NCBI RefSeq assembly: GCF_034087045.1
Contig: NZ_CP139247.1
Coordinates: 7,776,001-7,840,000 of the forward strand
Reading direction: 5' to 3'
Origin: Chitinophaga sancti
GTDB lineage: Bacteria; Bacteroidota; Bacteroidia; Chitinophagales; Chitinophagaceae
Length of the DNA stretch: 64,000 nt
Part shown: positions 1-8,999 of the stretch, in pieces
Layout: the number at the start of each line of letters is the position of its first letter
Position numbering within the stretch: the first letter of the stretch is position 1
Translations under genes and position numbers: made by a program
Notes under the pieces: generated by a model
The model's input: the letters and a program-made list of their open reading frames with translations, nothing else
Database searches by the model: none
Told to the model about the DNA's origin: nothing

Positions 1-1
1 C

Positions 2-955
2 TACATAGACCCCTGGCAGCCTGTTCAAAAGGCTGTTATTACCCACGCACATTCCGACCACGCCCGTGGGGGAAGCGAAAATTACCTTTGTCATCATGAT
101 AGTGTACCCATTCTACAACTCAGGTTGGGAGCGGAGATCCATGTGCAGGGAGTGGCGTATGGAGAAAAGATCCGCATGAATGGTGTGACCATTTCTCTGC
201 ACCCTGCGGGGCATGTGATTGGTTCTGCACAGATAAGGGTAGAACATGAGGGGGTAGTATGGGTAGCGAGTGGAGATTATAAAACGGAGTACGATGGCAT
301 TTCTGCAGCATTTGAACCCGTGCCTTGTCAAACGTTTATTACAGAGTGTACTTTTGGACTGCCTGTCTATAACTGGCAACCCCAGCAGGTTGTGTTTGAT
401 AACATCCGGAAATGGGTATATGATAATCAGCAGGTGGGTAAGACGAGTGTGTTGCTGGGGTATAGCCTGGGCAAGGCGCAACGGTTGTTGTATCACCTGA
501 GAGATATTAGTCCTGAGATATGGGCGCATGGCGCTATTTACATCACCAATCAAATGCTGCGGGACAATGGCTGGGATCTGCCGGAGCTGCATCGTATTAC
601 GCCCGATACTCCGCATAGTGTGTTTAAAAACAATTTAGTGATTGGCCCTCCCTCTGCTGCGGATACTACGTGGATGCGGCGTTTCAATCCCTATTCACTG
701 GGTGTGTGCAGTGGGTGGATGCAGGTACGGGGGCATATGAGAAGAAGGAATGCGGATGCAGGATTTATTTTATCAGACCATGCTGACTGGCATGGATTGT
801 TAACTGCTGTGAAAGCCACGGGGGCAGAAAAGGTGTATACAACCCATGGTTTTAGTAGTGCATTTGCACGCTACCTGCAGGAGAATGGGATACCTGCGGA
901 AGAAGTAAAAACTGAATATGGTGTCACTGAAGAAGAAGAAACGAATCCATCATGA
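2..955 (+). CDS. Ligase-associated MBL-fold DNA exonuclease (5' end cut by window edge)
   Basis: This is a metallo-beta-lactamase-fold nuclease of the DNA-ligase-associated exonuclease family, expected to process DNA ends for the ligase encoded next. The reading frame is open to the left edge, so the start is missing, probably by about 15-20 residues. The metal-binding motif HAHSDH is encoded at 44-61, and the family's C-terminal SDHADWHGLL stretch at about 774-804 supplies further His/Asp ligands. An internal TTG at 125 is not credible as a start because it lies after the catalytic motif. The stop overlaps the ligase start by four bases (ATGA), indicating translational coupling. Family assignment is secure from motifs and context; the activity itself is inferred. 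Confidence 0.9.
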   Translation, partial: YIDPWQPVQKAVITHAHSDHARGGSENYLCHHDSVPILQLRLGAEIHVQGVAYGEKIRMNGVTISLHPAGHVIGSAQIRVEHEGVVWVASGDYKTEYDGISAAFEPVPCQTFITECTFGLPVYNWQPQQVVFDNIRKWVYDNQQVGKTSVLLGYSLGKAQRLLYHLRDISPEIWAHGAIYITNQMLRDNGWDLPELHRITPDTPHSVFKNNLVIGPPSAADTTWMRRFNPYSLGVCSGWMQVRGHMRRRNADAGFILSDHADWHGLLTAVKATGAEKVYTTHGFSSAFARYLQENGIPAEEVKTEYGVTEEEETNPS

Positions 956-2541
956 AAGCATTTGCAGACCTTATAAAATTGCTGAGCAACAGCACGAAGA
1001 CGAATGAGAAACTGGATGCGCTGAGTCGATACTTTGCGAGTGCTGATCCGAAGGATAGCATATGGGTGTTAGCGTTGTTTACCGGCCGGCGGCCAAAGAG
1101 AACGGTGAATGCCACACAGTTGGCGACATGGTGCTTGCAGATGACGGATTTGCCGGGGTGGTTGTTTGAAGAGTGTTATCATACAGTAGGTGATCTGGCA
1201 GAGACGATTGCATTGCTATTACCGCCGGGCAAGAGTATTGCTACACATCCTTTGCATTTTTGGCTGGAACAACTTCTCAAACTGGAGAAAGCAAGTGAAG
1301 TGGAAAAGCAGCAATTCATATTGAATGCGTGGGATGAACTGGATACAAGTGAACGGTTTGTGTTTAATAAATTGATAACGGGAAGTTTCAGGATCGGGGT
1401 ATCACAGAAGATGATGGTGAATGCACTTGCCACTACACATGCTATTCCGGCCCCTACCCTATCGCATATGATCAGTGGAAACTGGGATCCCAGACAGATC
1501 ACACTGGATGAATTATTGAATGAAGATGTAAAGGGTGCAGATGCGTCGAAGCCTTTTCCTTTTTATCTCGCGTATGCATTGGAGACAGCGCCGGATGTGC
1601 TGGGAGTGCCGGAGGAATGGCAGGCGGAATGGAAGTGGGATGGGATACGTGGGCAGATCATTAAAAGACAGGGGCAATTATTTGTGTGGTCCAGAGGGGA
1701 AGAATTGATAACGGAGAAGTTCCCGGAGTATGGACCATTGCTGGAGCATTTGCCGGAAGGGACAGTGATAGATGGGGAGATCCTAACGTATGCGAATGAT
1801 TTTCCTTTGCCGTTTCAGACCTTGCAGACAAGAATTGGAAGGAAGAATGTGACGAAGAAGCAATTGCAGGAGGCGCCGGTAGTGTTTTTGAGTTATGATC
1901 TACTGGAATGGGAAGGGAAGGATATCAGAACGTCTCCATTATCTGAAAGGCGGCAATTGTTAGAGCAGGTGGTGGAGCGGGTGAATCATCCTGCATTGCG
2001 GTTATCGCCGGCGATCACTTTTCATAACTGGTCAGCATTGATAGAGTTTAGGATGCAGGCCCGTGAAATGGGAAGCGAGGGATTGATGTTGAAGAAAAAA
2101 GATTCTGCTTACCAGGTGGGTCGCAAGAGAGGTGATTGGTGGAAATGGAAGATCGATCCATTGACAATAGATGCCGTCATGATATATGCACAAAAGGGGC
2201 ATGGGCGGCGATCAAATTTGTATACTGATTACACATTTGCAGTAAAGGATGGGGATCAGTTAGTATCGTTTACAAAAGCGTATTCCGGGTTGACAGATAA
2301 GGAGATCAATGAGGTGGATAACTGGGTAAAAAGGAATTCTATAGAAAAGTTCGGGCCGGTGCGGACAGTGAAACCTGAGCTGGTATTTGAGATTGCTTTT
2401 GAAGGGATTGCGGCTTCTAACAGGCATAAGTCAGGGGTGGCGCTGCGCTTTCCCCGTATCAGCAGGTGGAGGAAGGATAAGCCTCCTGAAGAGATCAATA
2501 CCCTGGCTGATCTCCAATTATTATTAAAAATGCAGCAGTAG
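952..2541 (+). CDS. ATP-dependent DNA ligase (bacterial ligase-associated cluster type)
   Basis: This 529-residue protein joins DNA nicks using ATP through a covalent lysyl-AMP. The adenylation motif KWDG is at residues 228-231, with K228 as the expected nucleophile. It is preceded by an all-helical N-terminal domain (about 1-190) and followed by nucleotidyltransferase motifs such as DGEIL, EGLMLK and WWKWK, then a C-terminal OB-fold region. The size fits the roughly 530-residue ligases found beside an MBL exonuclease, a DEXH helicase and a PdeM phosphoesterase in many bacteria. It is translationally coupled to the exonuclease upstream. This is an accessory repair ligase, separate from the essential NAD-dependent LigA, which is not in this window. 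Confidence 0.95.
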   Translation: MKAFADLIKLLSNSTKTNEKLDALSRYFASADPKDSIWVLALFTGRRPKRTVNATQLATWCLQMTDLPGWLFEECYHTVGDLAETIALLLPPGKSIATHPLHFWLEQLLKLEKASEVEKQQFILNAWDELDTSERFVFNKLITGSFRIGVSQKMMVNALATTHAIPAPTLSHMISGNWDPRQITLDELLNEDVKGADASKPFPFYLAYALETAPDVLGVPEEWQAEWKWDGIRGQIIKRQGQLFVWSRGEELITEKFPEYGPLLEHLPEGTVIDGEILTYANDFPLPFQTLQTRIGRKNVTKKQLQEAPVVFLSYDLLEWEGKDIRTSPLSERRQLLEQVVERVNHPALRLSPAITFHNWSALIEFRMQAREMGSEGLMLKKKDSAYQVGRKRGDWWKWKIDPLTIDAVMIYAQKGHGRRSNLYTDYTFAVKDGDQLVSFTKAYSGLTDKEINEVDNWVKRNSIEKFGPVRTVKPELVFEIAFEGIAASNRHKSGVALRFPRISRWRKDKPPEEINTLADLQLLLKMQQ

Positions 2542-2601
2542 GGAAATTTTAGTATATTGTACTTATTTTCGTAGGCTAATTAGAACATTATACTATACAA
2601 T

Positions 2602-3105
2602 ATGAACCCGGGTAACAACACAATTAAAAAAGATAACGCAACCGAAATTGCGCTGGACGAAAAAGACATCGCCATCCTTCAGCTGTTGGAGGAAGATGCC
2701 AAGATGACCATCCGCGACCTGGCAGCACGTCTTAACCTGAGTGCAACCCCGGTTTACGAACGTATCCGTAAGATGGAACAGGCCGGCGTAATTCGTCAGT
2801 ATGCTGCTATTGTAGATCCCAGCAAGATCGACAAGGGCCTGACTGTATTGTGCTACATCTCCCTCAAAGAGCATGGTAAAAAAGCAGGCAGTAAATTCAT
2901 CAAGGAAATTACTTCTTTCCCTGAAGTACTGGAATGCCTCAACATCTCCGGTCAGTTCGACTTCATGTTGAAAGTACAGGTAAAAGATATGATCGCTTAC
3001 CACGACTTCAATGTGAATAAACTGGGAGAGCTGGATAATATCGGCCACATGGAGAGTGTGTTCGTAATGTCTGTGATCAAAGCGACACACCGGGTGGTGT
3101 ATTAA
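2602..3105 (+). CDS. Lrp/AsnC family transcriptional regulator
   Basis: This 167-residue feast/famine regulator has an N-terminal winged helix-turn-helix (about residues 16-75, starting LDEKDIAILQLLEED and including a recognition segment NLSATPVYERIRKME). A C-terminal ligand-binding and oligomerisation (RAM) domain covers about 80-165. Members bind DNA as dimers to octamers and respond to amino acids. The AraC-type regulator begins 9 bp downstream, so the two may be cotranscribed. Both lie inside the ligase-associated gene set but have no obvious functional link to it. The start ATG lies about 60 bp after the ligase stop. The regulated genes cannot be read from the sequence. Confidence 0.92.
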   Translation: MNPGNNTIKKDNATEIALDEKDIAILQLLEEDAKMTIRDLAARLNLSATPVYERIRKMEQAGVIRQYAAIVDPSKIDKGLTVLCYISLKEHGKKAGSKFIKEITSFPEVLECLNISGQFDFMLKVQVKDMIAYHDFNVNKLGELDNIGHMESVFVMSVIKATHRVVY

Positions 3106-3114
3106 TCTCACGCT

Positions 3115-3981
3115 ATGATCATCCGCTATCCGGAATATACAAAAGACTTTAACTGGACTGTATTACAATCCGACAGTTATACGTATGCCAAATACAAAAA
3201 GGCCATTGGTGCACACAGGCGGGTCATCTTTCTGAAAGAACATACTATTTTGTTTGCCCTGGCGGGGAATAAAACTATCTTCCTGGGCGATGAAGTACTG
3301 CATGTGAATCCATCCAGTATTGTGATTTTGAAAAGAGGTCTTTATGGTATGACAGAAGTGGTGCCGGATGGATTTGAATACGAAGCGCTCCTACTCTTTT
3401 TCCCGGATAGTATGCTGCAAAATTTTCTTCGGCAGCATCAGTTACAACCAGATAAAATTATAGCCGATCCCCAATCGTATGTGATGTTGCCTACCAGCGA
3501 TCTGCTGCATAGTTTCAGGGAACAGTACATGCTGTTCTTTCAGAATCGTGCGGAGAATATGGAGGCAATTTTACAACTGAAAATACAGGAAGCATTTTTA
3601 TTACTACTGGCTGGTGAGCACAGGGATGCCGTTCTGAATTTATTCCAAGGCATCACACATGCACAGCCAGCCAATATCGAATACATCGTTAATACCCACT
3701 TATTACAGCCCCTTACACTGGGCGAACTGGCGCAGCTTTCAGGCCGAAGCCTGGCGTCTTTTAAACGTGATTTCCAGCAGTACTTTAATTGCTCTCCAAA
3801 GAAATGGATCAATGAAAAAAGACTGGCGCATGCACGAATGCTATTGCTCAATGATGACATGAATGTATCTGAAGTAGCACTGGCCTGTGGATTTGAAAAT
3901 GTGCCACATTTTATAAAGATCTTCAAACAGGAATTTGGAGATACTCCCCACGCGCTGCGAGCTAAAAAAGCAACAATTTGA
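3115..3981 (+). CDS. AraC family transcriptional regulator
   Basis: This 288-residue activator-type regulator has an N-terminal cupin-like sensing region (about residues 1-170) resembling the ExsA-type N-terminal domain. The C-terminal AraC double helix-turn-helix covers about 185-283, including LTLGELAQLSGRSLASFKRDF and the signature VALACGFENVPHFIKIFKQEFG. It starts 9 bp after the Lrp-family gene and is followed by a small SnoaL-like gene with its own promoter-like element. It may control that gene or the S66 peptidase, but this is only positional inference. Length and domain order are normal for the family. Confidence 0.92.
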   Translation: MIIRYPEYTKDFNWTVLQSDSYTYAKYKKAIGAHRRVIFLKEHTILFALAGNKTIFLGDEVLHVNPSSIVILKRGLYGMTEVVPDGFEYEALLLFFPDSMLQNFLRQHQLQPDKIIADPQSYVMLPTSDLLHSFREQYMLFFQNRAENMEAILQLKIQEAFLLLLAGEHRDAVLNLFQGITHAQPANIEYIVNTHLLQPLTLGELAQLSGRSLASFKRDFQQYFNCSPKKWINEKRLAHARMLLLNDDMNVSEVALACGFENVPHFIKIFKQEFGDTPHALRAKKATI

Positions 3982-4015
3982 GCTTTTAACGTTATTCCTT
4001 TTTTTTACTCCGGAC

Positions 4016-4023
4016 TAATTTTG
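4016..4023 (+). promoter_or_regulatory. Putative -7 promoter element upstream of the SnoaL-like gene
   Basis: TAATTTTG matches the Bacteroidota -7 consensus TAnnTTTG exactly and lies 19 bp upstream of the ATG at 4043. No clear TTG element is seen at the expected -33 distance, so the call rests on one half of the promoter. Confidence 0.45.
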
Positions 4024-4042
4024 CTGATATAAATTATACTTT

Positions 4043-4420
4043 ATGTCAAAAGCAGTCGTATTAAGATTCAATGAAGAAGTGCTTGTAAAAGGTGACTTAC
4101 AGGTATTTGAAGAAATCGTTTCTCCTTCCTTTACAAACCATTCAACACCAGCAGGTACGGACAAAGGGAAAGCTGGTCTGCTGGCTTTTTATCACAATGT
4201 ATTGAAACCAGCATTGCCGGATATCACGATAGAGATCCATGAGATGTTTGAAGAGGGTGATACCGTTATTACAAGAAAAACTATTCGTGGTACGCTTGGT
4301 ATTCCTTTCATGGGTTTTGAAGCGGGTACAAAAGTAGCGATGCCAACGATTGATATCGTGAAAGTAAAGGATGGTCAATATGTAGATCATTGGGCAGAAA
4401 GGCATATTCAACCTGCATAA
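4043..4420 (+). CDS. SnoaL-like / ester cyclase family protein
   Basis: This is a 125-residue single-domain protein of the NTF2-like SnoaL fold (ester cyclase type). It has the typical pattern FEEIVSPSFTNHS near the N-terminus, a central DITIEIHEMFEEGDTVITR strand pair, and a closing DGQYVDHWAERH. Members are small alpha+beta barrels acting as cyclases, isomerases or ligand-binding proteins, and substrate cannot be predicted from sequence. No signal peptide is visible, so it is probably cytoplasmic. It follows the AraC regulator by 61 bp and precedes the S66 peptidase, and may be regulated by the former. Confidence 0.85.
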   Translation: MSKAVVLRFNEEVLVKGDLQVFEEIVSPSFTNHSTPAGTDKGKAGLLAFYHNVLKPALPDITIEIHEMFEEGDTVITRKTIRGTLGIPFMGFEAGTKVAMPTIDIVKVKDGQYVDHWAERHIQPA

Positions 4421-4450
4421 AAATTGGAGATTAATGCTTACATTAATAAA

Positions 4451-5482
4451 ATGAATCGTAAGCATTTTCTTTCTTCTCTTGCCATCACATCGCTGGGGCT
4501 TTCGGCATTTTCTCATCTTCCTGCACCTGTAGCCGAAGATGAGAATTTTACTATTTTTCCACCTTATCTTAAAGCGGGTGATACGATTGGTATTACCTGT
4601 CCTGCGGGGCATATCAGGCAGGAAGAAATCATGCCTGCTATTCGCATTATGCAGAGCTGGGGTTTCAAAATTCGCATAGGAAATACGGTTGGGAAAAGTG
4701 ATTTTAGTTTTGGTGGTACAGATGCAGAGCGATTACAGGATCTGCAGGCTATGCTGGATGATCCTTCTATTCAGGCGATCATGTGTGCGAGAGGTGGATA
4801 CGGTTGCGCCCGTATTATTGACCAGGTTAATTTTAATAATTTCAGACAGCACCCGAAATGGGTGATTGGGTTTAGTGATATTACTGTATTGCATTGTCAT
4901 ATCAACCGGTTGTTCGGGATTGCTTCTCTGCATTCTAAAATGTGTAATAGTTTTCCTGATGATTTTGCAAAGGCCGAAGCAGTAGTACAGGAAACGATTC
5001 TTTCCATTCAGCAGGCCCTGACCGGGAAACCTATGCAATACCTCACACCGGCAGATGCTAATAATCGGATTGGTTCAGCAAAAGGTGTATTGATTGGAGG
5101 GAACCTATCTATGCTGGCAAGTGTGTTGGGGACTAATTCAGAAATCAATACCATTGGTAAAATTCTCTTTGTGGAGGAGGTGAGTGAATACCTGTATACC
5201 ATTGATCGCTATTTTAATAGTTTACAGCGGGCGCATAAATTAGATAATCTCGCGGGGCTTGTGATTGGTGGGTTTAACAAGCTGAAAGCGGATGATCCGG
5301 GAGAGGAATTCGGGAGAACGGTGTATGATATTGTGAAGGAGAAGGTGAAGGATTTTGATTATCCTGTTTGTTTCAATTTTCCGGTGGGGCATCAGAAAGG
5401 GAATTATGCATTGAAGTGTGGGGTGATGCATCATCTGGAGGTTCAGAATAACAGGGTTTCTATGAAGGAGATTGTTAGTTAA
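4451..5482 (+). CDS. S66 family LD-carboxypeptidase with export signal
   Basis: This 343-residue serine peptidase belongs to the LD-carboxypeptidase A / MccF family (S66), which trims the terminal D-Ala from peptidoglycan tetrapeptides or cleaves related amide bonds. The catalytic serine lies in GFSDIT, preceded by the RGGYG motif; GGNL, the glutamate in LFVEEV and the histidine in FPVGHQKG complete the family pattern. The N-terminus MNRKHFLSSLAITSLGLSAF looks like a signal sequence, so it probably acts in the periplasm. The ATG at 4451 is preferred to an upstream in-frame TTG at 4424 because the signal sequence begins there. It sits inside the split ligase-associated cluster without a clear functional tie. 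Confidence 0.9.
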   Translation: MNRKHFLSSLAITSLGLSAFSHLPAPVAEDENFTIFPPYLKAGDTIGITCPAGHIRQEEIMPAIRIMQSWGFKIRIGNTVGKSDFSFGGTDAERLQDLQAMLDDPSIQAIMCARGGYGCARIIDQVNFNNFRQHPKWVIGFSDITVLHCHINRLFGIASLHSKMCNSFPDDFAKAEAVVQETILSIQQALTGKPMQYLTPADANNRIGSAKGVLIGGNLSMLASVLGTNSEINTIGKILFVEEVSEYLYTIDRYFNSLQRAHKLDNLAGLVIGGFNKLKADDPGEEFGRTVYDIVKEKVKDFDYPVCFNFPVGHQKGNYALKCGVMHHLEVQNNRVSMKEIVS

Positions 5483-5548
5483 TACGATGAAACGAAACCT
5501 TATACGGTGACAGACTTTTTCCTGCTTTTTCCTTAATTTCATACACTC

Positions 5549-8011
5549 ATGAAAAATACAGCGAGTGGATGGAAAGTGGTTACAGACTGGCTCGCCGCCA
5601 GAGACCGGCAGCCTTTTGTGTTCCAGGAAGAAGCCTGGAATTATTACCTGCAAGGCAAATCGGGCCTTGTGAACGCCCCTACCGGATACGGTAAAACATT
5701 TTCTCTTTTTCTGGGTGTGGTGATCGACTGGATCAACCGCCATCCCAAAGACTATCAGGATAAAACTAAGAATGGTCTGCAGCTGCTATGGATCACGCCG
5801 CTGAGGGCACTGGCCAAAGACATTGCGCGTGCGATGGAGGAAGTGCTGCAGGAGCTGGATATCCCCTGGCAGGTGGGTATCCGGAGTGGAGATACACCAG
5901 TATCTACCCGTGCTGCGCAGAAAAAGAATATGCCCGAGGTATTGATCATCACCCCGGAAAGTCTGCATCTCCTTATCGGGCAAAAAGAATATCCAAAAGT
6001 ATTTACTTCTCTGACTACAGTAGTAGCCGATGAATGGCATGAACTGCTGGGCACCAAGAGAGGTGTGATGATAGAATTAGGCCTGAGTCGTCTGCGCGGA
6101 TTGACGAAAAAAGCCGGACGTCCGCCATTGAAAGTCTGGGGGATCTCTGCCACTATTGGTAACCTGGAAGAGGCTATGGATGTGTTGCTTGGAGCACCTG
6201 ATCCCGAGGCTGTGATAGTGCGGGCGAAGTTGGGTAAAAAAATAGCACTACAAAGTATTCTCCCTGATGAGATAGAAAAATATCCATGGGCGGGGCATTT
6301 GGGTACAAAATTACTTTATAAGGCGCTGCCCATTGTCAATGAAAGTAATACCACGCTTATTTTCACAAATGTCCGTTCGCAAACAGAGATCTGGTACCAG
6401 GAGATATTAAGACAATGCCCTGACCTCGCAGGAGCGCTGGCGCTACATCATGGCTCTATTGATATGGAGTTGAGAATATGGGTGGAAGAAGCCTTGCATA
6501 CAGGTACGCTGAAAGCGGTGGTATGTACTTCCAGCCTGGATTTGGGAGTAGATTTCAGGCCTGTGGATACAGTGATACAGGTAGGTAGTCCAAAAGGTGT
6601 AGCACGGTTTTTACAGCGCGCAGGTCGTAGCGGACACCAACCCGGAGCTACCAGCAAAATATGGTTTCTGCCCACACATAGTTTAGAGCTCGTAGAAGCT
6701 GCGGCGCTTAAGTCGGCTATTAAACAGCAGATAGTAGAAAGCCGGATGCCGGTGATCCTTGCATACGATGTATTGTTGCAATACCTGATGACACTGGCTA
6801 TTTCTGATGGCTTCCACGCCCCTGAAATATGGGAAGAGGTAACAAATACCTTTTGCTTTCGTGAAATGACGGAAGATGAGTGGGAATGGATACTGGCATT
6901 TCTCACCACTGGTGGAGACGCCTTGTACAGCTATGATGAATTTAAAAAGATTGAGAGGGAAGGTGACTTCTTTATTTGTCGTAGTCGTATGCAGGCCATG
7001 CGTCACCGTTTACATATCGGTGTCATCGTCAGCGATGCGATGCTGAAAGTAAAGTTCATGGGTGGTGGATTTATCGGCATGATTGAAGAATGGTTTATTG
7101 CCCGGCTTACAGCTGGCGATACTTTCAGTTTAGGTGGCCGCATTCTTGAGTTTGTTATGATCAAGGATATGACTGTGTTAGTGCGGAAGTCCAATGCAAA
7201 AAAAGCCATTGTACCCAGCTGGATGGGAGGACGATTACCCCTTTCCCCGAACCTTGGAAAGATATTGCGTGAAACTTTTAATGAAGCGCTTTCCGGTGAT
7301 ACGACTGAACCTGAATTACAGGTTTTACAGCCGCTATTTAAACTACAGGAATATCTTTCTCATGTGCCGAAAGCAGATGAGCTGTTGATAGAAATGATTC
7401 ATACAAGGGATGGTTATCATCTGTTCGCCTATCCGTTTGAGGGTCGGCTGGTGAATGAAGTAATGGCTACTTTACTGGCTTACCGGTTAAGTAAACGTAC
7501 GCCTATTACGTTCTCGATTGCCATGAATGATTATGGTTTTGAATTATTGTCTGACCAGGTTATTCCACTTACGCCACATGATGTGTATGAATTGTTTTCG
7601 TTAGATAACCTGAACAACGATTTGCTGGCTAGTGTGAATTCTACAGAGATGGCCCGTCGTAAATTCAGGGACATTGCGGTGATAGCAGGATTGATATTCC
7701 AGGGATATCCGGGCAAGCATAAACAAAGCCGTCATTTGCAGTCATCGGCATCTTTGTTATTTAATGTATTTACAGAATACGATCCGCAGAATCTCCTGCT
7801 GAGACAGGCTTTTAACGAAGCGTTCTTTTACCAGATGGAAGAAGCCCGTTTGAGAGAAAGTCTTGACAGGATTTATAATAGTAAAATCGTGATCACTTAT
7901 CCGGAAGAGCTGACACCTTTTTGTTTCCCGATTAAGGTGGATAGTTTGCGTGAACAACTGACCAGTGAGAAACTGGAAGACAGGATAAAAAAAATGCGCC
8001 CGGATTTTTAA
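5549..8011 (+). CDS. Ligase-associated DEXH-box (Lhr-like) DNA helicase
   Basis: This 820-residue superfamily 2 helicase matches the Lhr-related type encoded with bacterial ATP-dependent ligases. Walker A PTGYGKT is at residues 44-50, the Walker B box reads DEWH at 161-164, motif III SAT is at 200-202, and motif VI QRAGRSGH begins near 356. A long C-terminal region (about 420-820) corresponds to the winged-helix and Lhr-core extensions. It is expected to unwind DNA during repair together with the exonuclease, ligase and PdeM. Here it is separated from the ligase by about 3 kb carrying four other genes, and is followed 24 bp later by pdeM. Confidence 0.95.
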   Translation: MKNTASGWKVVTDWLAARDRQPFVFQEEAWNYYLQGKSGLVNAPTGYGKTFSLFLGVVIDWINRHPKDYQDKTKNGLQLLWITPLRALAKDIARAMEEVLQELDIPWQVGIRSGDTPVSTRAAQKKNMPEVLIITPESLHLLIGQKEYPKVFTSLTTVVADEWHELLGTKRGVMIELGLSRLRGLTKKAGRPPLKVWGISATIGNLEEAMDVLLGAPDPEAVIVRAKLGKKIALQSILPDEIEKYPWAGHLGTKLLYKALPIVNESNTTLIFTNVRSQTEIWYQEILRQCPDLAGALALHHGSIDMELRIWVEEALHTGTLKAVVCTSSLDLGVDFRPVDTVIQVGSPKGVARFLQRAGRSGHQPGATSKIWFLPTHSLELVEAAALKSAIKQQIVESRMPVILAYDVLLQYLMTLAISDGFHAPEIWEEVTNTFCFREMTEDEWEWILAFLTTGGDALYSYDEFKKIEREGDFFICRSRMQAMRHRLHIGVIVSDAMLKVKFMGGGFIGMIEEWFIARLTAGDTFSLGGRILEFVMIKDMTVLVRKSNAKKAIVPSWMGGRLPLSPNLGKILRETFNEALSGDTTEPELQVLQPLFKLQEYLSHVPKADELLIEMIHTRDGYHLFAYPFEGRLVNEVMATLLAYRLSKRTPITFSIAMNDYGFELLSDQVIPLTPHDVYELFSLDNLNNDLLASVNSTEMARRKFRDIAVIAGLIFQGYPGKHKQSRHLQSSASLLFNVFTEYDPQNLLLRQAFNEAFFYQMEEARLRESLDRIYNSKIVITYPEELTPFCFPIKVDSLREQLTSEKLEDRIKKMRPDF

Positions 8012-8035
8012 TAAAATCGGAACTTGCAAGGATCT

Positions 8036-8683
8036 ATGGATGAAGTGATTTATAATTTCAGGAATCAGACGTGGCTGTTATCCGCCCACCGCGCTATATT
8101 CTGGAAAGAAGAGCAGGCTTTAATTGTATCAGATCTGCACCTAGGCAAGTCTGCGCATTTCAGAAAAGCAGGCATTGCTGTTCCTGCCAATATCGGGCAT
8201 GATGATCTGTATCGTTTACAAAAACTCATTACTGTTTATCATCCGTTGCAGGTGATTATTGTGGGCGATATGTTTCACAGTAGTCATAACAATGATGTGC
8301 CTTTGTTTAAGTTGTGGAGACAACAGTTTCCGCATATCAAATTTAAGCTGGTGAAGGGGAATCATGATATACTGGCGAAACAGGTGTATGTTGATATTGA
8401 TGTGGAGGTGTATGATGAATTGCAGATTAATGAGATTCATTTTGCGCATGAGCCATGTGAGGAGGGGAATGGTGCTAAGTATACCTTCTCTGGTCACATT
8501 CATCCGGGGGTGGCGGTGTCGGGTACTGGCAGACAGCGTTTGCGTTTACCCTGTTTTTATTTCGGGCGTAATTGCAGTATTCTGCCGGCGTTCGGGCGGT
8601 TTACAGGTTTAGCGATGCTGGATGCAGAGGAGGCGGATGCGGTATTTGTGATTGCTAATAATAGTGTATTAAAGATTGGGTAA
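8036..8683 (+). CDS. pdeM: PdeM, ligase-associated metallophosphoesterase/endonuclease
   Basis: This 215-residue calcineurin-like phosphoesterase is the fourth member of the ligase-associated repair set. Metal-binding motifs are all present: SDLHLG with D33 and H35, GDMFH at 77-81, GNHD at 108-111, and GHIHP at 153-157. The ATG at 8036 is chosen over an in-frame TTG at 8024. It follows the helicase by 24 bp. The last codons (reading NNSVLKIG) and the stop lie in the first unit of a 39-bp tandem array that fills the downstream intergenic region, so the C-terminus has been involved in a local duplication. Confidence 0.93.
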   Translation: MDEVIYNFRNQTWLLSAHRAIFWKEEQALIVSDLHLGKSAHFRKAGIAVPANIGHDDLYRLQKLITVYHPLQVIIVGDMFHSSHNNDVPLFKLWRQQFPHIKFKLVKGNHDILAKQVYVDIDVEVYDELQINEIHFAHEPCEEGNGAKYTFSGHIHPGVAVSGTGRQRLRLPCFYFGRNCSILPAFGRFTGLAMLDAEEADAVFVIANNSVLKIG

Positions 8684-8984
8684 TGATATATCGCCGATAA
8701 TAGTGTTCTAAAGATTGATTAGTGATGTATTACCGATAATAGTGTATTAAAGATTGGGTAATGATATATCGCCGATAATAGTGTTCTAAAGATTGATTAG
8801 TGATGTATTACCGATAATAGTGTATTAAAGATTGGGTAATGATATATTGCCGATAATAGTGTTCTAAGATTGATTAGTGATGTATTGCCGATAATAGTAT
8901 TCTACAGATTGGTTAGTGATGTATTGCCGATAATAGTATTCTACAGATTGGTTAGTGATATATCGCCGATAATAGTGTTCTAAA
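8653..8984 (+). repeat. 39-bp tandem array starting inside the pdeM 3' end
   Basis: About 8.5 near-contiguous copies of a 39-bp unit run from the last codons of pdeM to just before the next gene. Each unit begins CGATAATAGTG. Two variants alternate (one containing GTATTAAAGATTGGG, the other GTTCTAAAGATTGATTAG), which gives a 78-bp higher-order period in the first half; one unit is 38 bp. The first unit encodes the pdeM tail and its double stop TAA TGA. Since 39 is divisible by three, each unit repeats in frame as a DNSVLKI tail followed by two stops. There are no spacers, so this is not a CRISPR array. It accounts for the whole gap between pdeM and the deacetylase gene. Confidence 0.9.
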
Positions 8985-8999
8985 GAATAGTTGAATGTC

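Noticed and set aside
8653..8984. CRISPR array
   Set aside because: The repeats are directly contiguous with no unique spacers and no cas genes nearby; the other arrays share this feature.
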